From Amphritea sp. (GTDB lineage: Bacteria > Pseudomonadota > Gammaproteobacteria > Pseudomonadales > Balneatricaceae): a stretch of 38,865 nt of DNA. Both the position numbers and the translations under genes were made by a program. The stretch is from contig JAOXSA010000152.1 of NCBI GenBank assembly GCA_025800245.1, forward strand, positions 1-38,865, written 5' to 3'. Of this stretch, positions 16,284 to 25,271 are shown in pieces. The notes under the pieces are model-generated. The model had not been told where the DNA came from, ran no database searches, and saw only the letters and a list, made by a program, of their open reading frames with translations. Numbering within the stretch: the first letter of the stretch is position 1; each line of letters starts with the position of its first letter.

Positions 16284-16634
16284 TCAGTCGATCGCAGCAA
16301 TCACAGAGATCTCAACCAGTAGTTCAGGACTTGCCATCGCCGCTTCGACACAGGCACGCGCAGGTGCCTGGCCCGGTACGGTCCAGCTATCCCAGACCGC
16401 GTTCATCTCAGCAAAGTCCGCCATGGTTTTCAGGTAGATGGTGGCAGACAACATCTTCTCGCGGGAGCTGCCTACCGATTCCAACAGCGAATCCACCTTT
16501 GCCAGCATCGTACGGGTCTGCTCAGCAATGCCTGCGGAACGGTCTTCTGCAACCTGACCACACAGGTACGCGGTGTTATTGTGGACAACGATCCGGCTCA
16601 TGCGCTCGGATACCTGGTGACGTTCAATCGACAT
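16284..16634 (-). CDS. RidA family enamine/imine deaminase
   Basis: A 116-residue protein of the RidA/YjgF/Rid superfamily, which hydrolyses reactive enamines and imines to ketones and ammonia. Family features: YLCGQVAED near the N-terminus, the central [25 protein letters not shown] and the C-terminal [23 protein letters not shown] with the Arg that binds the substrate carboxylate. ATG at 16634 has AGAGAG upstream and lies 4 bases after the preceding stop. As last gene of the operon it most likely hydrolyses the imine made by the three-subunit FAD dehydrogenase just upstream. Confidence 0.9.
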   Translation of the reverse strand: MSIERHQVSERMSRIVVHNNTAYLCGQVAEDRSAGIAEQTRTMLAKVDSLLESVGSSREKMLSATIYLKTMADFAEMNAVWDSWTVPGQAPARACVEAAMASPELLVEISVIAAID

Positions 16635-16637
16635 CAA

Positions 16638-18041
16638 TCAATCTCTCTGTTCTGTATATGAATTCAGGGACGCCAGCTCACCCAGCGTCAACGGTTTAAT
16701 CGGCATGCGGATGTTGTAATAACCCACGTCCGGGATCGGTTTTTCCTGTACCTCAGCCAGCAACGCACTGACCGTGGTACCGCACTGACGGCCCTGACAA
16801 GCTCCCATGCCAGAACGACAAAAGGCCTTGGTCTGATTCGGGCCGCTACAGCCCAGCTCGACCAGACCACGAATCTCACCGGCGGTGATCTCTTCACAAC
16901 GACACACCACGGTTTCGTCTACCGGACGTATAAAAGCCTCTGCCGGGCGATATAACTTATCCAGAAATGGACGGATCGCCAGCTGCTGACTCAATTGCTG
17001 TTTCAGACCCGCCCGCTGAGGTTCGGGCATTCCCGCTTTGCCCAGCGAACGAGCCGCGGCATCCGCGACCAGCTGTCCCTGAATTTCAGCGACCACAGCA
17101 CCGCCGATCCCGGCGGAATCACCGGCGACAAGAATATCCGGATGACTGCTGACACCCTGTTCAGACAGCACGGGTTTCCAGCACAGCTGAACCTCATCCC
17201 AGCTGTGTTCCAGACCGATCGCCCGCCCCAGCTGCGTATTCGGAATCACGCCCTGATGGCTCAGCAAAGTACGGCAGGGAATGCGCTGTTGCTCTTGTCC
17301 ATGCTGAACAATCACTTCACTGAGGTTACCTTCGCTATCTGCTTCAGCACGGATCTGATCGACGCCCTTATAGAAAGGCACTTTGTAGCGACGAATCTCC
17401 GCCAGCATCTTCGCGCCTTTGATCAGGTATCGCCAACCACGCAAAGCACCTGCCAGCTCAGGTAATGCTACCCGATAATTAGCACGTGGAATGGTCTCGA
17501 TCAGAGCCTCAATCTCCACACCGGCGCGCAATAACTGACAGGCGATCAGCAGAAACAGTGGCCCACTACCGGCAATCACCAGCGGGCCATTGGGCACCAT
17601 GCTGGAGGTTTTCAGCAGAATCTGTGCGGCACCGCAGGTCATGACACCGGGCAGCGTCCAGCCTGGAAACGGTGCCGGACGCTCCTGTGCACCGGTAGCC
17701 AGCAGCAGTTTGTCAAAACCCACCCGGCGGCTTTCGCCCCCGACCGAGAAGCACAAAGTATTGTCCTCACGGACCTCCCATACTGTCGCACCCTGCAACC
17801 GTTCCAGCGATGCCTGATTCAGTCCTGCCAGTAGCTTTTCACCGGCGTAGTAATCCGGCCCCAGTACTGAGCGATCCTGAATCGGAGTATGACCGATACT
17901 GCGGTAGATCTGCCCACCGGGACGGATCTGCTCATCCAGCATCAACACCTTCAGTCCCTGCTGGGATGCTGTGTCAGCAGCCGCCATACCCGCAGGACCT
18001 GCGCCAACAATCACCAGATCGAAGCGTTCAATTGCGCTCAT
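16638..18041 (-). CDS. NAD(P)/FAD oxidoreductase with BFD-like 2Fe-2S domain (HcnB/OoxA-like)
   Basis: A 467-residue flavoprotein subunit. The FAD-binding GAGPAGMAAADTA is at about residue 12, with a second nucleotide-binding GSGPLFLLIACQLL mid-protein and VAGDSAGIGGA near 310. The C-terminal BFD-like domain carries VCRCEEI then C-rich FCRSGMGACQGRQCG, ligands for a 2Fe-2S cluster. Relatives are HcnB, opine oxidase OoxA and D-hydroxyproline dehydrogenase alpha subunit. ATG at 18041 has GGAG upstream and overlaps the preceding stop as ATGA. It should form a complex with the 2Fe-2S protein and the DAO-type dehydrogenase encoded upstream. Confidence 0.9.
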   Translation of the reverse strand: MSAIERFDLVIVGAGPAGMAAADTASQQGLKVLMLDEQIRPGGQIYRSIGHTPIQDRSVLGPDYYAGEKLLAGLNQASLERLQGATVWEVREDNTLCFSVGGESRRVGFDKLLLATGAQERPAPFPGWTLPGVMTCGAAQILLKTSSMVPNGPLVIAGSGPLFLLIACQLLRAGVEIEALIETIPRANYRVALPELAGALRGWRYLIKGAKMLAEIRRYKVPFYKGVDQIRAEADSEGNLSEVIVQHGQEQQRIPCRTLLSHQGVIPNTQLGRAIGLEHSWDEVQLCWKPVLSEQGVSSHPDILVAGDSAGIGGAVVAEIQGQLVADAAARSLGKAGMPEPQRAGLKQQLSQQLAIRPFLDKLYRPAEAFIRPVDETVVCRCEEITAGEIRGLVELGCSGPNQTKAFCRSGMGACQGRQCGTTVSALLAEVQEKPIPDVGYYNIRMPIKPLTLGELASLNSYTEQRD

Positions 18042-18358
18042 ACACTCTCTCCACTGACCGAACGACTGCCACGCTGAATATTCACCACCATACCTTCCCG
18101 GACTTCTGTCATGCAGGCCTGGGTATTCGGTACACCATCGATCTCCATCAGGCACTCAAAACACACTCCCATCATGCAATAAGGCGCACGACCGGCTTCA
18201 CTGACCGGTGTGGTACGGGTCTGACGGATGCCGGTCTGCAGCACCGCAGCCGCTACACTTTCACCCGCAATGGCTTCTATCATCTGCCCTTCGACCATCA
18301 GCTGGACGGTACCCGCAGGCTGATGACTAACCCGCTTATAGCTCGAATCGACGGCCAT
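18038..18358 (-). CDS. Small 2Fe-2S subunit (HcnA-like)
   Basis: A 106-residue ferredoxin-like subunit with plant-type 2Fe-2S ligands C61, C66, C69 and C82 (YCMMGVCFECL ... QACMTEVREGM). ATG at 18358 is chosen for GGAG 7 bases upstream; it overlaps the end of the dehydrogenase gene by 23 bases, a sign of translational coupling, and its own stop overlaps the next start. Known homologues pass electrons between the substrate-oxidising flavoprotein and the second FAD subunit. Confidence 0.9.
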   Translation of the reverse strand: MAVDSSYKRVSHQPAGTVQLMVEGQMIEAIAGESVAAAVLQTGIRQTRTTPVSEAGRAPYCMMGVCFECLMEIDGVPNTQACMTEVREGMVVNIQRGSRSVSGESV

Positions 18359-19466
18359 CAAATTTCTCCAGTTCAAGTTCAGGGTCAGCCTGACCGGTAG
18401 CGATCCAGTCAGCGATCGGGCCGGCATGGGCTGCCGCCAGGGTCACACCGCTGTGACAGGTCACCAGATAGGCGCCGGGATACTGCTCCGATTGTTGATA
18501 GATCGGATTACCGTCCGGCGTCATAATGCGCAGCGCGCCCCAGGAGCGGATCAGACGCACATCTTTAAGTAACGGGTACATAGTGATGGCCCGGTTCGCG
18601 ATCTGCGCCAGCACATCGGTACTGGTGCCACTGTCAAAACCAACATCCTCTTTCGAGTCGCCGCATTGCACCGTGCCTTCAGCCGTCTGACGCACATGAC
18701 CGGTTGGATAATCCAGGAAGTGTTTAACCCGCTCGGCGATCAGCACCTGACCCCGGTTCGGGAATACGTGAGCATCCATGCCCACCATCGGCGCCAGCGC
18801 CTTATTGCCCAGCCCTGCGGCCAGTACCAGCTTGTTACAGCTGTAACGACCGCTGGCACTTTGCAGCACAAACTGGCCATTTTCTGGTTTAATCTTTGTG
18901 ATCGGTCCGGCATTGACCAGTTTGCCGCCCAGCGCTTCAAAACGCTGTACCAGCGCCCGCAGCAGATAAAGCGGATTAACATGACCATCTTCCGGCCCCC
19001 AGGTAGCACCCGGAATAGTCGGGCCAATATCCGGCATCAGCTCTTTCAGCTGCTGACGATCAAGCACCTCAAACGGGTAACCTTCCGGATGATTCGCGGC
19101 CATACCGTTTAGCATCTGAATCCGTTGTTCCAGCTCTGTTTCAGTCAGGCAGACAAAGACACCGCCGCGCTGCTGCAGCTGGATATCGATACCGGTATGC
19201 TGCTCCAACTGCTGCGCCATCTCTCCCCACAAGTGGGAAGACCGGCGACTCAGGCGGGCATAGGCGGGCATGTTGTCCCCTTTGCCCTGCACCCAGACCA
19301 GACCGAAATTACCGCGCGAAGCACGAAATGCGATATCACCTTCATCGTAGACAGTGACCTGCTGACCCTGTTGCTGAATGCCCAGTGCGACCGCCAGTCC
19401 CACCAGGCCACCACCAATCACGGCCACTTCTGAGCTGTCGCGGTTAACCCGCAGGCTCTCAGACAT
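18336..19466 (-). CDS. FAD-dependent amine/amino acid dehydrogenase (HcnC/DAO family)
   Basis: A 376-residue flavoprotein of the D-amino-acid oxidase (DAO/SoxB) family that oxidises a C-N bond. The dinucleotide motif VAVIGGGLVGLAVALGIQQQG is near residue 14, a second FAD-contact region is FRASRGNFGLVWVQGKGDN, and the C-terminal LVTCHSGVTLAAAHAGPIADWI closes the FAD site. ATG at 19466 has GGAG 6 bases upstream. With the next two genes it forms a heterotrimer like hydrogen cyanide synthase, opine oxidase or D-hydroxyproline dehydrogenase. The substrate is probably the solute imported by the TRAP system; which one is not visible. Confidence 0.88.
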   Translation of the reverse strand: MSESLRVNRDSSEVAVIGGGLVGLAVALGIQQQGQQVTVYDEGDIAFRASRGNFGLVWVQGKGDNMPAYARLSRRSSHLWGEMAQQLEQHTGIDIQLQQRGGVFVCLTETELEQRIQMLNGMAANHPEGYPFEVLDRQQLKELMPDIGPTIPGATWGPEDGHVNPLYLLRALVQRFEALGGKLVNAGPITKIKPENGQFVLQSASGRYSCNKLVLAAGLGNKALAPMVGMDAHVFPNRGQVLIAERVKHFLDYPTGHVRQTAEGTVQCGDSKEDVGFDSGTSTDVLAQIANRAITMYPLLKDVRLIRSWGALRIMTPDGNPIYQQSEQYPGAYLVTCHSGVTLAAAHAGPIADWIATGQADPELELEKFDGRRFEL

Positions 19467-19503
19467 TGTTTTCTCCAAACACAAAGATTAAAGCAGACAA
19501 GAT

Positions 19504-19531
19504 GTCAGCCGGGCCGGACAGCCCGACTGAC
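19504..19531 (-). promoter_or_regulatory. Intercistronic stem-loop after dctP
   Basis: gtcag-c-cgggc, loop cggaca, gcccg-a-ctgac: two 5-bp stems around one mismatch, 11 bases after the dctP stop on the minus strand and without a T-run. Such hairpins after binding-protein genes usually stabilise the upstream message and lower expression of downstream genes. Confidence 0.6.
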
Positions 19532-19541
19532 TCAGAAGGCC

Positions 19542-20543
19542 TTATTCAGCCAGGGACGCATCCAGAATTTCCTGCGCCCATTCTTTACCGATATCGTCAA
19601 CGATCACCGGCCATACGTTCTGCTTCACTTTCTCAGCAGTGTTAGCGATCTGCTCAGGGGTTACCTCAACGATAGTTGCACCGGCTTCCATCAGGCGTTT
19701 CTCATTCGCCGCCTGATCGGTCTCAGCACGCTCCCAGCGGCTGTTCTCGAAGTTCAGCGCTGCCGCAGAGATAGCCTCTTGCTGGGCTGGTTTCATGCCG
19801 TTGAAACGCTCTTCGTTCATGATCAGGTACCACACTTCAAAGTGAGTGTTCAGCGGTACGTAGTACTTGGTTACATCACGGAAAGACGCATAGTAGCCCT
19901 CAGCACCGGAACCGATCACGCCATCAACAACGCCAGTCTGTACCGCAGTGAACGCTTCAGAGAATGGCAGTGGAGAACCGATGAAGCCGGTATTGTCTGC
20001 CAGCAGCTGGAATACCTTGATTGGTGGTACACGCACCTTCGCGGATTTGGCGATATTGGAATCAGCCGCACCTTCTACTTCTTTATTCAGCGCGATACCG
20101 CCGAAATAAACCGGCCATGCGCCCAGTACTTTGATGCCCTGCTCCTGATACAGCTCAGACACAGTGTTACGCATCACAGAACCCGGACCGAATTTCTTCT
20201 TCGCGTCAGCCCAGTCTGATGCCATATATGGCAGAGACACGATCTGGAAGCGCTTGTCCACGCCGGAGGAGATAGGCTGTACCGCCATATCCACAGCACC
20301 CAGACCGACACGTTCCTGAACAACGGTGTAGTCACCCAGGGCGTTTGCCGGATACAGTTTCACGCGCAGCTTACCGTCGGTAGCTGTAGAAACTGCTTCA
20401 GCAAAGGCGGTGGCGTCCTTATCGATCGCCGTGCCTTGTGGCCGTACGTGAGACAGCTTCAGCGTTGCCGCTTCGGCGATACCGACCGTTGCCATGGATA
20501 AGGAAACGGCAAGTGCCAGATTTTTAGTCAGTGATTTAAGCAT
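19542..20543 (-). CDS. TRAP transporter substrate-binding protein (DctP family)
   Basis: A 333-residue periplasmic binding protein. The Sec signal peptide is MLKSLTKNLALAVSLSMATVGIAEA, cleaved before ATLKLSH. The mature protein has the DctP-family start LKLSHVRPQGTAIDKDATAF and the C-terminal KEWAQEILDAS. It delivers a carboxylated solute to the DctQM permease, driven by the sodium gradient. The conserved Arg that binds substrate carboxylate in the family is likely in SAKVRVPPIKVFQ. Operon position between permease and dehydrogenase genes ties transport to oxidation of the solute. Confidence 0.93.
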   Translation of the reverse strand: MLKSLTKNLALAVSLSMATVGIAEAATLKLSHVRPQGTAIDKDATAFAEAVSTATDGKLRVKLYPANALGDYTVVQERVGLGAVDMAVQPISSGVDKRFQIVSLPYMASDWADAKKKFGPGSVMRNTVSELYQEQGIKVLGAWPVYFGGIALNKEVEGAADSNIAKSAKVRVPPIKVFQLLADNTGFIGSPLPFSEAFTAVQTGVVDGVIGSGAEGYYASFRDVTKYYVPLNTHFEVWYLIMNEERFNGMKPAQQEAISAAALNFENSRWERAETDQAANEKRLMEAGATIVEVTPEQIANTAEKVKQNVWPVIVDDIGKEWAQEILDASLAE

Positions 20544-20593
20544 GGTTTTCCCTCTGCATATGTCCTGATGGACTTGGTTTTATTATGTATTTA

Positions 20594-21892
20594 TCAGTAT
20601 CCCAGCAGACCCGGGATAAATTCGGACAGACCCGGCCATACCAGTACCAGCGCAACCACCGGCAGGTAGCCGAACAGCAGCAGGATCATGGCGGGTTTGA
20701 TAATTTCGGTGAATTTGACGTTACCGATCCGCGCACCCAGATAGAGGATGCTGGCGTAAGGCGGTGTAACCCCGCCCATCGCAGTGGTCACGCCCATAAT
20801 CGCGGCGAACTGGATCGGGCTGACGCCCAGTGCTTCCATCAGCGGCATCAGCAGTGGCGCGGTCAGGATGATGGCGGTCAGGTCGTTGACCACCATACCG
20901 ATGGCAAACAGGAACAGCGTGATCAGTATCAGCAGCAGGGTTTTATCCTGAGTTACTTCAAAGATCGACTCCACCAGCGCCTGCGGAATATCTTCCATTA
21001 CAAACAGCTGACTAAGCATCAGACTGAACAGCACCATGATCAGGATCGCCCCCACCGCAGTGGCGGACTCCTTACCGGCTTCCAGGAACGATTTGAAGGT
21101 CAGACCCTTATAGATCCAGAAACCCACAGGCAGTGCATAGATCACCGCTACCGCTGCGGCTTCAGTGGGGGTCATGATGCCGCCGTAGATACCGCCCAGA
21201 ATGATTACCGGCATCAGCAGCGCAGGCAGCGCAACCACTGTGTTGTTACCCGCTTGCTTCATGGTCTCGCTGAAGCTGACCTTGTCATCCAGTACCAGCG
21301 GAAACTTGCGCGACATGATCAGGTTGACCACAGCAAAATTGAACATGATCAACAGACCCGGGCCCAGCGTCGCCAGAAAGCTCGCCAGAATCGAAGTCTC
21401 GGTAACCCAACCGTAAACGATCATGGTCACGCTAGGTGGAATCAACAGACCCAGAATCGAGGAGTTTGCGATCAGCGCCGTGGCATAAGGACGGGGATAG
21501 CCTTTTTTCTCCATCTCCGGAATCAACAGTGGACCAATGGCCGCAATACCGGTCAGGCCGCTACCGGAGATCGCACCGATAATGGCACAGCTCACCGAAG
21601 CCACCACGCCCAGCCCGCCACGAATACGGCCGACAAAGACGTTTACAAACTTCAGCAGACTGCCCGCAATACCGCTGACACTCATAATCGTGCCGGCAAA
21701 TACGAACAGCGGAATCGCCAGCAGAACGGGATTGGTGAGCTGGCTGAAGCCCCACAGCATCATCCCCTTAAAGAACACCTCACCGACGAAAGTCATCACC
21801 ATCAGGCCCGCGCCAAAGCAGTACGGCAGGGGCACACCCAGGCTCAGCAGAATAACCAGTACGGCAAACGCTAACAGCGCAACTTCAACCAT
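20594..21892 (-). CDS. TRAP transporter large permease (DctM family)
   Basis: A 432-residue inner-membrane protein with about 12 hydrophobic segments, the transport channel of the TRAP system. Typical motifs are LSLGVPLPYCFGAGL near the start, the repeated glycine-rich ISGSGLTGIAAIGPLLIPEMEKKGY and GVTTAMGGVTPPYASILY. ATG at 21892 is chosen for GGAGGAG 7 bases upstream; the longer frame is inside dctQ. The start overlaps the dctQ stop by 8 bases, indicating coupling of the two permease subunits. Confidence 0.93.
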   Translation of the reverse strand: MVEVALLAFAVLVILLSLGVPLPYCFGAGLMVMTFVGEVFFKGMMLWGFSQLTNPVLLAIPLFVFAGTIMSVSGIAGSLLKFVNVFVGRIRGGLGVVASVSCAIIGAISGSGLTGIAAIGPLLIPEMEKKGYPRPYATALIANSSILGLLIPPSVTMIVYGWVTETSILASFLATLGPGLLIMFNFAVVNLIMSRKFPLVLDDKVSFSETMKQAGNNTVVALPALLMPVIILGGIYGGIMTPTEAAAVAVIYALPVGFWIYKGLTFKSFLEAGKESATAVGAILIMVLFSLMLSQLFVMEDIPQALVESIFEVTQDKTLLLILITLFLFAIGMVVNDLTAIILTAPLLMPLMEALGVSPIQFAAIMGVTTAMGGVTPPYASILYLGARIGNVKFTEIIKPAMILLLFGYLPVVALVLVWPGLSEFIPGLLGY

Positions 21893-22445
21893 TGTTCTGC
21901 TCCTCCTTCTGAGCAAGTAGCTGGAATTCATCCGTCTCACTGGTGTGCGGATGCTCGTGATCGATCAGCTGGTCAGCTTCTTTACCGCCGCGGATCAGGA
22001 AGCGGATATGCTTCAGCAGGTGCCAGGCGACGTACAGGGTCATCAGGGTCAGCCCAAGGAACAGCGCTGATTCATAGATGATGGTCGGCAGATAAAGGGT
22101 CGGTGTTTCTTTGCCAACCCGCAGGGCGTATTTGAAGTAATCAAACGCCCAGTAGGTCAGCCAGATAGAGATCACCAGGCTGCAGGTTTCTGAAATCACC
22201 AGCAGTACGTGACGGGCACGTTCGGTACTGAGGAAGATCTCCAGTACGTTGGCACGAATCTGAGTGTCTTCACGGGACGCATTCACCGCGCCCAGGATGT
22301 ACAGCCACAGGGTTGGAATCACGGCGATCTCTTCCAGACCCATGATCGGGGTCTCGAAGATATAGCGGGTAATCACCTGCACAAACTGCATGCCAGCAAC
22401 GATGCTGATCAGTGCAGCCAGTGTGTATCTGAACAAAGTCTCCAT
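21885..22445 (-). CDS. TRAP transporter small permease (DctQ family)
   Basis: A 186-residue protein with four membrane helices (LFRYTLAALISIVAGMQFVQ, IPTLWLYILGAVNA, VLLVISETCSLVISIWLTYWAF, SALFLGLTLMTLYVAW) as in DctQ subunits, which partner with DctM. ATG at 22445 (METLFRY) is chosen over the frame to 22493, because of AGAGA upstream and family length. First gene of the seven-gene operon; the gene order Q-M-P is less usual than P-Q-M. The 163 bases before it are shared with the divergent LysR gene. Confidence 0.9.
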   Translation of the reverse strand: METLFRYTLAALISIVAGMQFVQVITRYIFETPIMGLEEIAVIPTLWLYILGAVNASREDTQIRANVLEIFLSTERARHVLLVISETCSLVISIWLTYWAFDYFKYALRVGKETPTLYLPTIIYESALFLGLTLMTLYVAWHLLKHIRFLIRGGKEADQLIDHEHPHTSETDEFQLLAQKEEQNNG

Positions 22446-22560
22446 ATTTTTATCTCTGTGCTGGAGGCTACTGATAGTGTTCATTCGGAACACGCTAAGT
22501 TGGTCATGAAATAATCACGAAACCATCAAATAATATCAAATAGAAAATTATGGACACTTC

Positions 22561-22575
22561 ATAACATAATGTTAT
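22561..22575. promoter_or_regulatory. LysR-type binding site (T-N11-A palindrome)
   Basis: ATAACA-TAA-TGTTAT is a perfect palindrome containing the T-N11-A motif (22562-22574) of LysR regulators. It lies 34 bases before the LysR gene and in the shared control region of the TRAP operon, so it is probably the site through which the regulator represses itself and activates the operon. Confidence 0.7.
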
Positions 22576-22608
22576 ATTCATTCAGATCAATATTACGCAG
22601 GGAAAATC

Positions 22609-23535
22609 ATGGCAAAACTCAGTTTCAGGCAGGTTGAAGCCTTTCGGGCGGTGATGATCAGTGGTACTACGACCGGTGCGGCTGAAATGCTGTTTATCTC
22701 TCAACCGGCGGTCAGCCGATTACTCAACGACTTTGAAAGCTCGGTGGATATGCCCCTGTTTGAGCGGCAGAAAAAACGTCTGGTGCCGACGCCGGAAGCC
22801 CTGATTCTGTTTGAAGAAATTGAGCGCTCATTTGTCGGTATCGAGAAACTGGCGCGCACCGCTGAGGAATTGAAAGAGTTTCACCGGGGCACCCTGCGCA
22901 TCGCCTGTATGCCTGCTCTGGCACAGGAGTTTCTGCCCCGGGTTTCCAGTGAATTTATGCGTGACAATGATGGTATATCGATGACGCTGCAGGTGCGCAG
23001 TTCGCAACAGGTTGCCGACTGGGTCGCCAAAGAACACTTTGATATTGGCCTGTCAGCGATCAGCGTATCGGACCCGGCGATCCGGGTAGAGCCACTGGCC
23101 AAAAGTCAGTTGGTCTGTATCCTTCCACCAGAACATCCCCTGAAAGAGAAAGCGATCATCGCGCCGGAAGATCTGGCTGGCGAGATGTTTATCTCTCTGG
23201 GTACCGAACAGAGTATCCGATATAAAGTTGATGACGTGTTTGAAAATGCCGGTGTAAAGCGGCGTATGTTCTTTGATACCCAGGTCTCGCATGTAGCCTG
23301 CTCTTATGTACTCAGCGGTTCCGGTGTTTCTCTGGTCGATCCGGTGACCGCCCTCAGCTTTATTCCGCAAGGCCTGCAGGTAAAGCCTTTTGAGCCCGGC
23401 GTACGTTTTAACTACAACATTATTCACCCGGCCAGCCGCCCGGTATCCCGGCTGGCGCTGGACTTCTGCAAGTTAATGCAAACCCGACTGCATGAACTGT
23501 CGGAATCCTCTGCAGGACTGTTCCGTATTCTGTAA
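22609..23535 (+). CDS. LysR family regulator of the TRAP-dehydrogenase operon
   Basis: A 308-residue regulator. The N-terminal winged helix reads LSFRQVEAFRAVMISGTTTGAAEMLFISQPAVSRLLNDFE, resembling the OccR/NocR group of opine-responsive regulators; a periplasmic-binding-protein-like effector domain follows (about 90-300). AGGGAAAATC precedes the ATG. It is divergent from dctQ with a palindromic T-N11-A site between them. The effector is presumably the transported compound or its oxidation product. The likeness to opine regulators is from memory of the family and is a hint, not proof. Confidence 0.9.
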   Translation: MAKLSFRQVEAFRAVMISGTTTGAAEMLFISQPAVSRLLNDFESSVDMPLFERQKKRLVPTPEALILFEEIERSFVGIEKLARTAEELKEFHRGTLRIACMPALAQEFLPRVSSEFMRDNDGISMTLQVRSSQQVADWVAKEHFDIGLSAISVSDPAIRVEPLAKSQLVCILPPEHPLKEKAIIAPEDLAGEMFISLGTEQSIRYKVDDVFENAGVKRRMFFDTQVSHVACSYVLSGSGVSLVDPVTALSFIPQGLQVKPFEPGVRFNYNIIHPASRPVSRLALDFCKLMQTRLHELSESSAGLFRIL

Positions 23536-23651
23536 TCTCCCATCTGCCATTCTTGACTAAAAACAAGTTTCTGTAATTAAAAATCATTATTATTTACAGT
23601 GATAATTTTGCAGGACTGACTATTTGCAAGACGAATAACGGAGATCAGCAA

Positions 23652-24143
23652 ATGGATGAGATGGCGATGTTCACTCTGGCACGGGTATTACACGTTGCCG
23701 GTGTGGTGTTATGGATCGGTGGGGTCGCCTTTGTTACCACCGTACTGATTCCGGCGCTGCGCCGTCTGCCAGAAGCAGACCAGCGCATGGACCTGTTTGA
23801 ACAGCTGGAAGGACGCTTTGCCCTGCAGGCCCGCATCGTTACGGTGATTACCGGCGCATCAGGCTACTATCTGCTACATGTACTGGAAGCCTGGGATCGC
23901 TACCAGAGCCTGCAGTTCTGGTGGATGCACCTGATGACAGCGATCTGGGGAATTTTCACGCTGGTACTGTTCGTGCTGGAACCTCTGTTCCTGCATCGCT
24001 GGTTTCACGAGCAGGCAAAGATCGACAGCGAAAAGACCTTTGCCCGCGTACACCGGATGCATAAAGTACTGCTGAGTCTGAGCCTGCTGGCCGTGGCAGG
24101 TGCAGTAGCAGGCTCCCACGGTTATCAGTTCAGTTTTTTATAG
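23652..24143 (+). CDS. Four-TM membrane protein (CopD-like)
   Basis: A 163-residue inner-membrane protein with four hydrophobic helices (ARVLHVAGVVLWIGGVAFVTTVLI, VTVITGASGYYLLHVL, WWMHLMTAIWGIFTLVLFVLEPLFL, VLLSLSLLAVAGAVAGSHG). Conserved-looking histidines in the first, second and third helices (H14, the HV in YLLHV, WMH) and in RVHRMHK suggest heme or copper binding, as in CopD-like and related membrane proteins. GGAG stands 9 bases before ATG. Family assignment is tentative. It is convergent with the MBL-fold gene, their stops only 4 bases apart. Confidence 0.65.
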   Translation: MDEMAMFTLARVLHVAGVVLWIGGVAFVTTVLIPALRRLPEADQRMDLFEQLEGRFALQARIVTVITGASGYYLLHVLEAWDRYQSLQFWWMHLMTAIWGIFTLVLFVLEPLFLHRWFHEQAKIDSEKTFARVHRMHKVLLSLSLLAVAGAVAGSHGYQFSFL

Positions 24144-24147
24144 GTGC

Positions 24148-25251
24148 TTACTCTGTCACAGCCTGCTGCAAAGAGAGCAACATCTTCTCCCACCACAGCA
24201 GGTTCTGACGCGGTGCTCCCACCACCATACGCTCGCCAATTTCAGGTGTCGCCAGCGCTACTGAATTGTCCCAGGCCAGATCACTGATCCGCTCCAGCGG
24301 TTCATACCAGGCATGCATGGCCAGATCAAAGGTACCGTTATGCACAGGCATCATTACCTTGCCTTTGACATCCAGATGCGCTTGCAGACTGTCCTCTGGA
24401 CTCATATGGATATTCGACCACAGCGGGTTGTAGGCGCCGTTTTCCATAATGGTCAGATCAAACGGTCCGAACCGCTCACCGATCTTCTTAAACCCATCAA
24501 AATAACCGGTATCACCACTGTAAAAAATTTTCTGCTCCGTAGTCTGAATAACCCAGGAAGCCCAGAGAGTGCGGTTACCACCGGTAATACCCCGGCCAGA
24601 AAAGTGTTGTGCTGGCGTTGCAGTCAGGCTCACGCCAGCCACTTCGGTACCCTGCCACCAGTCCAGCTCAGTAACCTGCGCTTCCGATGCACCCCACTCC
24701 CTCACATAACGACCAACGCCTAAAGGCACGACAAACTGTTCTACCTTCGGTATCAGCTGTCGGATACTCTCTTTATCCAGGTGATCGTAATGGTCATGGG
24801 AAATAATGACACCCGCCAGATCCGGTAGCTCTGCAATACTCACAGGCGGCGCATGAAAACGCTTCGGCCCGGCCCAGCTGACCGGCGATGCCCGCTCGCC
24901 GAATACCGGATCGATCAGCCAGTACTGTCCTTCAAGACGCAGTAACAGGGTTGAGTGGCCGAGTCGGTAAATCACGCCGTTTTCGGTTTCCTGTTCCAGT
25001 TGCTCACGACTGATCGGGTGCACAGGGATAGCGCGGTCAGGCACTGACAGTGCGTGCTTTTCGGTCAGAAACTTCCAGGTGATTTTTGCAATATTCGCAA
25101 AACCGCCCATTTCGAATGATTTAGCATTTCGGAACTCACCATCACGAAACTGCTCCGATTCACTGAAATCCTGTTTTGTCTGAGTCACAGAACAACTGAC
25201 GATACTCACCACGAGTACACCTCCTAACAGAGTTAAAAGCCGTTTTTTCAT
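24148..25251 (-). CDS. MBL-fold metallo-hydrolase lipoprotein (UlaG/NAPE-PLD-like)
   Basis: A 367-residue protein with a lipoprotein signal (MKKRLLTLLGGVLVVSIVSC; acylated Cys in VSC/S) and a metallo-beta-lactamase fold. Zinc ligands are in SHDHYDHLD, TPAQHFSGRG, YSGDTGY and PVHNGTFDLA, the layout of UlaG/NAPE-PLD-type hydrolases acting on phosphodiester or lactone bonds. ATG at 25251 is preferred (GAGGT 5 bases upstream). Being an envelope lipoprotein it likely acts on lipids or a periplasmic compound. It is divergent from a TetR gene, with tandem operator-like repeats between, so expression is probably repressed by that TetR. Confidence 0.88.
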   Translation of the reverse strand: MKKRLLTLLGGVLVVSIVSCSVTQTKQDFSESEQFRDGEFRNAKSFEMGGFANIAKITWKFLTEKHALSVPDRAIPVHPISREQLEQETENGVIYRLGHSTLLLRLEGQYWLIDPVFGERASPVSWAGPKRFHAPPVSIAELPDLAGVIISHDHYDHLDKESIRQLIPKVEQFVVPLGVGRYVREWGASEAQVTELDWWQGTEVAGVSLTATPAQHFSGRGITGGNRTLWASWVIQTTEQKIFYSGDTGYFDGFKKIGERFGPFDLTIMENGAYNPLWSNIHMSPEDSLQAHLDVKGKVMMPVHNGTFDLAMHAWYEPLERISDLAWDNSVALATPEIGERMVVGAPRQNLLWWEKMLLSLQQAVTE

Positions 25252-25271
25252 CTCTGACCTCAATAAGACAA

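Noticed and set aside
20585-21874. 429-residue plus-strand ORF opposite dctM
   Set aside because: His/Gln/Arg-rich antisense shadow of a membrane protein gene; dctM has clear family motifs.
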